Shown: positions 57,778 through 64,000 of the stretch, one piece after another | Numbering within the stretch: the stretch's first letter is position 1 | How the letters are laid out: each line of letters begins with the position of its first letter | Origin: Cellulomonas humilata | GTDB lineage: Bacteria > Actinomycetota > Actinomycetes > Actinomycetales > Cellulomonadaceae | Reading direction: 5' to 3' | Assembly (NCBI RefSeq): GCF_030814415.1 | Contig: NZ_JAUSVB010000006.1 | Span: 339,589 to 403,588, forward strand | DNA: 64,000 nt | Position numbers and translations under genes: made by a program | Notes under the pieces: model-generated | What the model saw: the letters and a program-made list of their open reading frames with translations, nothing else | What the model was told of the DNA's origin: nothing | Database searches by the model: none

Positions 57778-57903
57778 AAAGTTCCCGTCCGGATTGCCAG
57801 AGTCTCGTACGGGCGCCTAACGTCCGTCACCGGCAGATATCGACAAAGCAGTCGATACTTTCGGCGCTCACAAGGCTGTGAGACGGGGAGGTGGACAGGT
57901 CAG

Positions 57904-60213
57904 ATGACAGCGCACGACACCACACAGCGGCAGGCCCAGGTCGACGACCTCGTCGCCCGGATGACCCTCGAGGAGAAGCTCTCGCAGCTGGTCGGCCTCT
58001 GGGTCGGAGCCGATGCGGGAGGGGCCGGCGTCGCCCCGCACCAGTCCGAGATGACCGACGACGGCCTCGGCTGGTCCGAGGTCATCCGCGACGGGCTCGG
58101 CCAGCTGACCCGCCCGTACGGCTCCGCGCCGGTCGACCCCGCCGCGGGCGCGCGGTCGCTGGCCGCGTCGCAGGCGGAGGTCGTGGCAGCGAACCGGTGG
58201 GGCATCCCCGCCCTCGTGCACGAGGAGTGCCTCACGGGGTTCGCCGCCTGGGGCGCCACCGCCTACCCGGTGCCGCTGTCCTGGGGCGCGAGCTTCGATC
58301 CCGAGCTGGTCGAGGAGATGGCCGCCCGGATCGGCGCCTCGATGCGCGCGGCCGGGGTGCACCAGGGACTCGCACCCGTGCTCGACGTGACGCGCGACTA
58401 CCGCTGGGGTCGCACCGAGGAGACGATCGGTGAGGACCCGTACCTCGTCGGGACTGTCGGCACCGCCTACGTCCGGGGGCTCGAGGGCGCGGGCGTCGTC
58501 GCCACCCTGAAGCACTTCGCGGGGTACTCGGCCAGCCGCGCCGGACGCAACCTGGCACCCGTCTCGATCGGTGCGCGCGAGCTCGCCGACGTGATCCTGC
58601 CCCCGTTCGAGATGGCGGTCCGCGACGGCGGCGCGCGGTCGGTCATGCACTCCTACGCCGAGCTCGACGGCGTGCCGTCCGCGGCCGACAGCACCCTGCT
58701 CACCACGGTCCTGCGCGACCGCTGGGGGTTCACCGGCACGGTCGTCGCTGACTACTTCGGCATCCGGTTCCTGCAGACGCTGCACGGCGTCGCAGGGACC
58801 GAGGGCGAGGCGGCCGCGCTGGCGCTCGCGGCCGGGGTCGACGTGGAGCTGCCCAACGTGCACTGCTACGGCGAGCCGCTGCGGGACGCGCTGGCCCGCG
58901 GCGACGTCGACGAGGTGCTGGTGGACCGCGCGCTGCGGCGCGTCCTGGCGCAGAAGGCCGAGCTCGGCCTGCTCGACGCCGACTGGTCGCCCGTCGCGGA
59001 CCCGGACCTGGTCCTGGACGACGAGGAGAGCCGGGACGTGGCGCTCCGCCTGGCCCGCGAGGCGATCGTCCTGCTGGCCAACCCGGGACAGGTCCTCCCG
59101 CTGCGGCCCGACGCGCGGGTCGCCCTCGTGGGCCCCCTCGCCGACGACCCGATGGCGATGCTCGGCTGCTACTCGTTCCCCGCGCACGTCGGCGTGCACC
59201 ACCCGGAGCACGGGCTCGGCATCGAGATCCCGACGGTTCTCGACGCGCTGCGTGGCGCGCACGAGAACGTCACCTACGCCCGCGGCTGCGGCGTCACCGA
59301 CCCCGACCGCACGGGGTTCGACGCGGCCGTCGCCGCCGCCCGGGACGCCGACGTGTGCGTCGTCGCGGTCGGCGACCGAGCGGGGCTGTTCGGCCGCGGC
59401 ACGTCGGGCGAGGGCTGCGACGCCACCGACCTGCACCTACCGGGCGTCCAGGCCGACCTGGTCCGGGCGCTGCTGGACACGGGGACCCCGGTCGTGCTGG
59501 TGCTGCTGACCGGGCGGCCGTACGCGATCGGGGCGCTCGCCGACGACGCCGCCGCGGTCGTGCAGGCGTTCTTCCCTGGCCAGCTCGGCGGGCAGGGGCT
59601 CGCGGAGGTGCTCACGGGCGCGGTGTCGCCGTCGGGTCGCCTGCCGGTCAGCATCCCCGCGGACGCCTCCGGGCAGCCCGGCACCTACCTGTCCGCGCCG
59701 CTGGGCCGGCGCTCGGGCGTCTCGTCGGTGGACCCGACGGCGGCGTTCCCGTTCGGCCACGGCCTGTCCTACACGGCGTTCTCGTGGTCGGCCCGCGCCA
59801 CCAGCGACGAGTGGGCGGTCGACGGTGACGCCCAGGTCGAGGTCCTCGTCACCAACACGGGGGAACGGTCCGGCGCCGACGTCGTGCAGCTCTACCTGCA
59901 CGACCCGGTGGCCCAGGTGACCCGGCCCGTCGTGCGCCTCGTCGGCTATGCCCGCGTGGAGCTCGAGCCCGGGGAGTCGGCGCTCGTCACGTTCACCGTC
60001 CCCGCCGACGTCACCGCGTTCACCGGCAGGTTCGGTGCGCGGATCGTCGAGCCGGGCGACGTCGAGCTGCGGGTCGCGCGGTCGAGCGCCGACGACAGCG
60101 ACGCGCTCGCGCTCCGTCTCGTCGGCGACCTGCGGACCGTCGACCACACCCGGCGGCTGACCACGGCGGTATCCGTCGTGCCGTTGCACGCACTGGAGGT
60201 GACGCGCGCATGA
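57904..60213 (+). CDS. GH3 beta-glycosidase (beta-xylosidase/beta-glucosidase)
   Basis: 769 residues, no signal peptide, so cytoplasmic. GH3 barrel (1-330) with GVHQGLAPVLDVTRDYRWGRTEE, KHF at 203-205 and nucleophile Asp283 in TVVADYFG. The alpha/beta sandwich domain (about 370-560) has RGTSGEGCDATDLHLPG. A fibronectin-III-like C-terminal domain starts near 640 (TNTGERSGADVVQLYL). Hydrolyses non-reducing beta-linked glucose, xylose or arabinose from imported oligosaccharides. ggggagg lies upstream, with rather long spacing. Coupled to the first permease by a four-base overlap. Confidence 0.94.
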   Translation: MTAHDTTQRQAQVDDLVARMTLEEKLSQLVGLWVGADAGGAGVAPHQSEMTDDGLGWSEVIRDGLGQLTRPYGSAPVDPAAGARSLAASQAEVVAANRWGIPALVHEECLTGFAAWGATAYPVPLSWGASFDPELVEEMAARIGASMRAAGVHQGLAPVLDVTRDYRWGRTEETIGEDPYLVGTVGTAYVRGLEGAGVVATLKHFAGYSASRAGRNLAPVSIGARELADVILPPFEMAVRDGGARSVMHSYAELDGVPSAADSTLLTTVLRDRWGFTGTVVADYFGIRFLQTLHGVAGTEGEAAALALAAGVDVELPNVHCYGEPLRDALARGDVDEVLVDRALRRVLAQKAELGLLDADWSPVADPDLVLDDEESRDVALRLAREAIVLLANPGQVLPLRPDARVALVGPLADDPMAMLGCYSFPAHVGVHHPEHGLGIEIPTVLDALRGAHENVTYARGCGVTDPDRTGFDAAVAAARDADVCVVAVGDRAGLFGRGTSGEGCDATDLHLPGVQADLVRALLDTGTPVVLVLLTGRPYAIGALADDAAAVVQAFFPGQLGGQGLAEVLTGAVSPSGRLPVSIPADASGQPGTYLSAPLGRRSGVSSVDPTAAFPFGHGLSYTAFSWSARATSDEWAVDGDAQVEVLVTNTGERSGADVVQLYLHDPVAQVTRPVVRLVGYARVELEPGESALVTFTVPADVTAFTGRFGARIVEPGDVELRVARSSADDSDALALRLVGDLRTVDHTRRLTTAVSVVPLHALEVTRA

Positions 60214-61247
60214 GCCTCAAGGAACCCGCCGTGGCCGAGCCGCTGTCGCCCATCGCGCCGGCGCTCGACCCCACGAAGAAGAAGTCGCGCAAGCCGCGCA
60301 AGCAGACCTGGCTCGCGCACGACGGCTCGATCATCCCCGCCGCGCACCAGACCTGGCGGACCGCGCTGCGCAAGGACTGGCGGCTCTACTCGTTCCTGGT
60401 CCTGCCGCTGCTCTTCCTGCTCATCTTCCGGTACGTGCCGATCCTCGGAAACGTCGTCGCGTTCCGCCGGTTCCGCCCCGGCGGCAGCATGTTCGGCGAC
60501 GAGTGGGTGGGCCTCTACTACGTCCGGATGTTCATCAACGACCAGCAGTTCTGGCACGCCTTCACCAACACGGTGATCCTCGGGTTCCTCACGCTCCTGG
60601 TCGTGTTCCCGCTGCCGATCATCCTGGCGCTGATGCTCAACGAGGTCCGGTCGCGCCGGTTCAAGCGCAGCGTCCAGACCATCTCCTACCTGCCGCACTT
60701 CATGTCCGTCGTCATCGTCGCGGGCATCGTCTTCCAGCTCACCAGCGTCAACGGCACGGTCAACCAGATCATCGAGGCGGCCGGCGGGCAGGCGATCACC
60801 TTCATGCAGGAGCCGTCCTGGTTCCGGACGATCTACCTGACGTCCGAGGTCTGGCAGACGGTCGGCTGGGGCACGATCCTTTACCTCGCGGCGCTCACGA
60901 CGATCGACGAGCAGCTCTACGAGGCGGCCCGGATCGACGGCGCCAACCGGTGGCAGCAGACGTGGCACATCACCCTGCCGGGTATCCGCCCCACCATGAT
61001 CGTGCTGCTCATCCTCAACATCGGGACGTTCATGGCGGTGGGCTTCGAGAAGATCCTGCTGCTGTCCAACCCGCTGATCTACTCCACGGCCGACGTCATC
61101 TCCACGTACCTGTACCGCGTCGGGATCGTGTCCAACTCCATCAGCTACGCGACGGCGATCGGCCTGTTCGAGGCGATCATCGGCGTGACGCTGATCCTGT
61201 CGGCCAACGCGATCTCCCGGAAGACCGTGGGGGCGAGCCTGTGGTGA
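60210..61247 (+). CDS. ABC transporter permease, LplB-like
   Basis: 345 residues, polysaccharide/oligosaccharide importer permease of the LplB/YtePermease group. The long basic cytoplasmic N-terminus (about 55 residues, KKKSRKPRKQ) is typical. Six membrane segments follow, with a YEAARIDGANRWQQTWHITLP EAA loop near 235. Works with the next permease and the lipoprotein; substrate presumably the oligosaccharides cut by GH3. Confidence 0.92.
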   Translation: MSLKEPAVAEPLSPIAPALDPTKKKSRKPRKQTWLAHDGSIIPAAHQTWRTALRKDWRLYSFLVLPLLFLLIFRYVPILGNVVAFRRFRPGGSMFGDEWVGLYYVRMFINDQQFWHAFTNTVILGFLTLLVVFPLPIILALMLNEVRSRRFKRSVQTISYLPHFMSVVIVAGIVFQLTSVNGTVNQIIEAAGGQAITFMQEPSWFRTIYLTSEVWQTVGWGTILYLAALTTIDEQLYEAARIDGANRWQQTWHITLPGIRPTMIVLLILNIGTFMAVGFEKILLLSNPLIYSTADVISTYLYRVGIVSNSISYATAIGLFEAIIGVTLILSANAISRKTVGASLW

Positions 61248-62149
61248 CCGACCTTGCCCTCCCGAAGAGCACCGGCGTCAAGGACAGCACCGGCTACCGG
61301 GCCTTCCGCTGGGTCAACGCGGCGGTCCTGATCATCGTCGCCGCCCTCGTCCTGTACCCGTTCGTCAACATCGTCGCCCAGGCGTTCAGCTCCGAGGGCT
61401 ACATCAACTCGGGACAGGTCAACCTGATCCCGCGCGGGTTCAACCTCACCACGTTCCAGGTGGTGTTCGGGGACTCGATGTTCTGGCGCAACTACCGCAA
61501 CACCCTCGAGTACACCGTGGTCGCCACGGCCATCGCGATGGCCCTGACCACCACGTACGCCTACGCCCTGTCCAAGCACCACCTCAAGGGGCGCAAGTTC
61601 TTCATCGGCGTCGCCGTCGCCACCATGTTCTTCAACGGCGGTCTGATCCCGAACTACATCCTCATCAGCCAGCTCGGGTTCCGGAACACCCTCTGGGCGA
61701 TCGTCCTGCCCAACGCCATCAGCATCTTCAACCTGCTGGTGATGAAGTCGTTCTTCGAGAACTTCCCGAGCGAGCTCGAGGAGGCCGCCTCGATCGACGG
61801 CATGAGCACCTACGGCGTCTTCTTCAAGGTGGTGCTCCCGCTGAGCAAGGCCGTGGTGGCGACGATGCTGCTGTTCTACGCGGTCTCGTTCTGGAACGGC
61901 TGGTTCGGCGCCTTCCTCTACATGGACGACCCGAACCTCTACCCGGTGACCGTCTACCTGCGGAACCTCATGGCCGGTGTCACCGGGGGCACCTCGATCC
62001 AGGGCGGCGGCACGGACAACCTCACCCAGATCGGCGCCAACGTGCAGTCCGTGACCATGCTCCTCACGGTCCTGCCCATCATCTGCCTCTACCCGTTCCT
62101 CCAGAGGTACTTCGTGTCGGGCGTGATGCTCGGCGCGGTGAAGCAGTAA
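61244..62149 (+). CDS. ABC transporter permease, LplC/YtcP-like
   Basis: 301 residues from a GTG overlapping the previous stop (GTGA); another GTG precedes it by one codon. Six membrane segments, an EEAASIDGMSTYGVFFKVVL EAA loop, and the C-terminal YFVSGVMLGAVKQ characteristic of the LplC group. Partner of the LplB-like subunit; no ATPase is encoded nearby. Confidence 0.92.
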   Translation: MTDLALPKSTGVKDSTGYRAFRWVNAAVLIIVAALVLYPFVNIVAQAFSSEGYINSGQVNLIPRGFNLTTFQVVFGDSMFWRNYRNTLEYTVVATAIAMALTTTYAYALSKHHLKGRKFFIGVAVATMFFNGGLIPNYILISQLGFRNTLWAIVLPNAISIFNLLVMKSFFENFPSELEEAASIDGMSTYGVFFKVVLPLSKAVVATMLLFYAVSFWNGWFGAFLYMDDPNLYPVTVYLRNLMAGVTGGTSIQGGGTDNLTQIGANVQSVTMLLTVLPIICLYPFLQRYFVSGVMLGAVKQ

Positions 62150-62186
62150 TCCCACCCCTCCACATCTCTCTCAACGAGGAGAACCC

Positions 62187-63854
62187 ATGAGGACCACCAG
62201 GAAGCGCGTCGGGGCGGCGGCGTCCGTCGCGGTGCTGGCGCTCACGCTCACCGCGGCGTGCTCGTCGGGCGGCGACGCGGCCGACGAGCCGTCGGCCAGC
62301 AGCAGCGGCATCCCCGACGCCCAGCGCGTCGGCGCCATGGACGACTTCGCCGTCGGCACGGAGTTCGTCGCGACGGAGCCGATCGAGCTCGGCGTGCTGT
62401 ACCGCGACCACCCGAACTACCCGCTCAACGAGGACTGGCTGTTCTTCTCGCACCTCGCGGAGAACAACAAGGTCAGCTTCGACCTGACCAGCGCGCCGCT
62501 GTCGGACTGGGACGCCAAGAAGTCGCTGATCATCAGCGCGGGCGACGCCCCGGACCTCATCCCCGTGACCTACCCCGGCCAGGAGACGCAGTTCGTGTCC
62601 GGTGGCGCGCTGCTGCCGATCAGCGACTTCGTGCAGTACATGCCGAACTTCCAGCAGCGGATCGAGGACTGGCAGCTCCAGCCGTACATCGACAACCTCA
62701 AGCAGGCCGACGGCAAGTACTACATGCTCCCCGGCCTGTACGAGTCGCCCCAGCCGCAGTACTCCATCGCGATCCGCCAGGACGTGTGGGAGAAGGCGGG
62801 GATCACCGAGGACCCGCAGACGTGGGACGACCTGCGTGACGACCTCGAGACGATCAAGGACGCGAACCCCGGCGTCTGGCCGATGTCCGACCGCTGGTCC
62901 ACGACGAACAACAGCCCGCTCGGCGCGACGCTGAACCTGGCGGCTCCGAACTTCGGCACGGTCGCCGGCTGGGGCTTCGGCAACGGGCTGGTGTTCGACG
63001 AGGACTCCGAGACGTTCTCCTACGCGGCGTCGGGCGACGGCTACAAGGAGCTCGTCTCGTACTTCGCGTCGCTCGTCGAGGACGGCCTGCTCGACCCCGA
63101 GTCGGTCACGCAGGACGACGACACCGCCAAGCAGAAGTTCGGCAGCGGCCAGTCCTTGGCGATCTCGGGCAACACCCAGGAGATCACCAGCTACTCCAAG
63201 ACGTTCACCGACGCGGGCAACACCGACGCCCAGGTGCACCTGATCCGGGTGCCCGAGGGCCCCGCGGGTGACAACGTCGCCTCCGGCAGCCGCGTCGCGT
63301 CGGGCTTCATGATCTCGTCCGAGGCGGCCGAGAAGCCGTACTTCCTGGCGCTCCTGCAGTTCGTGGACTGGCTGTACTACTCCGACGGCGGTCTCGAGTA
63401 CGCCAAGTACGGCGTCGAGGGCACCACGTTCACCAAGGACGGCGACACCCGCGCGCTCGCGGCCGATGTCGACTGGAACGGCGTCAACCCGGCGGGGACC
63501 AAGAAGCTGAACGCCGACCTCGGGTTCAGCAACGGCGTGTGGATGCTGGCCAACGGCACGACGGACGATCTGATCCGCGGCCTGAACACCGAGGCCACGA
63601 ACGAGTTCATCGACGTCATGGCGGACAAGACCGAGCTGCCGCTGGTCCCGTCCGCACCCCTGGACGAGATGCAGCAGGAGCAGATCACGCTCTGGCAGGC
63701 CGCGCTCAACGACTCGGTCACGCAGAACACGGCCGCGTTCATCCTCGGCCAGCGGCCGATGTCCGAGTGGGATGACTGGCAGACCGAGCTCAAGGGGCTC
63801 AACGTCGACCAGTACGTCGACACGTTCAACCAGGCGCTCGCCGCCAAGGGCTGA
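62187..63854 (+). CDS. Extracellular solute-binding lipoprotein
   Basis: 555 residues. Lipoprotein signal with MRTTRKR, a hydrophobic core and LTAAC lipobox (Cys at about 25), then a Ser/Asp-rich tether. Binding domain of the large LplA/oligosaccharide type (over 500 residues), with WDAKKSLIISAGDAPDLIPV and TWDDLRDDLETIK. Strong cgaggaga before the ATG. It is the last gene of the GH3, permease, permease operon and supplies ligand capture at the membrane. Ligand unknown; the set-up suggests xylo- or gluco-oligosaccharides. Confidence 0.93.
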   Translation: MRTTRKRVGAAASVAVLALTLTAACSSGGDAADEPSASSSGIPDAQRVGAMDDFAVGTEFVATEPIELGVLYRDHPNYPLNEDWLFFSHLAENNKVSFDLTSAPLSDWDAKKSLIISAGDAPDLIPVTYPGQETQFVSGGALLPISDFVQYMPNFQQRIEDWQLQPYIDNLKQADGKYYMLPGLYESPQPQYSIAIRQDVWEKAGITEDPQTWDDLRDDLETIKDANPGVWPMSDRWSTTNNSPLGATLNLAAPNFGTVAGWGFGNGLVFDEDSETFSYAASGDGYKELVSYFASLVEDGLLDPESVTQDDDTAKQKFGSGQSLAISGNTQEITSYSKTFTDAGNTDAQVHLIRVPEGPAGDNVASGSRVASGFMISSEAAEKPYFLALLQFVDWLYYSDGGLEYAKYGVEGTTFTKDGDTRALAADVDWNGVNPAGTKKLNADLGFSNGVWMLANGTTDDLIRGLNTEATNEFIDVMADKTELPLVPSAPLDEMQQEQITLWQAALNDSVTQNTAAFILGQRPMSEWDDWQTELKGLNVDQYVDTFNQALAAKG

Positions 63855-63870
63855 GCACCGTCCGGGCCGG

Positions 63871-63937
63871 CCCCCCCCCCCCCCCCGGGCGCCCCCCGGG
63901 GGGGGGGGGGGGGCCCCCCCCCCCCCGGGGGGGGGGG
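63871..63937. other. Homopolymer C/G runs, probable assembly artefact
   Basis: Runs of 16 C, 16 G, 13 C and 11 G follow one another with almost no other bases, then low-quality-looking sequence to the end of the window. Real genomic DNA of this kind is very unlikely; it looks like the unreliable end of a contig. No features are called in it. Confidence 0.8.
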
Positions 63938-64000
63938 CAACAAACCCCGCCCAGGGGGGGCCGACGGGTTGGGCGGGGGCAAACACCCGGTGGCCCACGC

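Noticed and set aside
57853..57863. CGATACTTTCG as a firm xylan-type operator
   Set aside because: One mismatch from the remembered motif and a single occurrence; kept only as a remark.
62079..63998. Long open frame on the minus strand opposite the binding lipoprotein
   Set aside because: It is the GC-driven shadow of a clear lipoprotein gene, has Arg/Val/His-rich composition without domains, and runs into the homopolymer artefact.

Overview
The window is very GC-rich (well over 70 percent by eye), with dense gene packing, many ATGA/GTGA start-stop overlaps and frequent GTG starts. It carries carbohydrate ABC importers without their own ATPase, LacI-family regulators, and a secreted GH64 beta-1,3-glucanase with a ricin-type CBM13. 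This points to a plant-polysaccharide-degrading actinobacterium, most likely a Cellulomonas-like member of the Cellulomonadaceae; that placement is an inference, since no marker gene settles it.

Layout. 1-3.8 kb: end of a sugar importer (binding protein, two permeases, YesL-like membrane protein). 3.8-9.6 kb: esterase, GH51 arabinofuranosidase and a divergent Gfo/Idh, DUF6807, cupin operon. 9.6-17 kb: housekeeping-type genes (two small proteins, a stand-alone family-A DNA polymerase, a SpoIIAA-like protein, an acetyltransferase, an ABC-2 exporter and a YcaQ-like protein). 17-29.5 kb: a rhamnose/rhamnogalacturonan island with GH42 beta-galactosidase, a GH43-like beta-propeller hydrolase, a Gfo/Idh oxidoreductase, a LacI regulator, and rhamnose mutarotase, isomerase, aldolase-dehydrogenase fusion and rhamnulokinase, then an SDR and a class II aldolase. 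29.5-37.7 kb: AEC transporter, a small membrane protein, an SDR, flavoprotein, SGNH operon, a HAD phosphatase, and a TIM-barrel plus Gfo/Idh pair. 37.8-46.3 kb: hexuronate catabolism (UxuB-type reductase, UxaC, Eda, KdgK, UxaA) with two LacI regulators. 47.5-52.1 kb: FadR-type regulator, COG3618 lactonase-like hydrolase, a gamma-glutamyltransferase broken by a 107-bp tandem duplication, and a CBS-GGDEF-like protein. 52.2-55.3 kb: GH64 glucanase, TrmL and an aldo-keto reductase. 55.6-63.9 kb: acetylxylan-esterase-like hydrolase and its LacI regulator, divergent from a GH3 glycosidase, two permeases and a binding lipoprotein. The last about 130 bases are C/G homopolymer runs that look like an assembly artefact.

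How it works together. The enzymes fit stepwise use of pectin and hemicellulose: side chains removed by GH51, GH42, GH43-like and GH3 enzymes and esterases, oligosaccharides imported, then rhamnose taken to DHAP plus lactate and hexuronates to KDPG and then pyruvate plus glyceraldehyde 3-phosphate. Two operator families recur. The first is a TGAA-CG-TTCA palindrome at four rhamnose-island promoters. The second is a 14-mer of the form GGnnAnCGCTTnCC at about nine promoters. Several intergenic gaps hold strong palindromic elements that share a common layout. No gene-free stretch exceeds 300 bases, and I saw no rRNA, tRNA, CRISPR array or insertion sequence.
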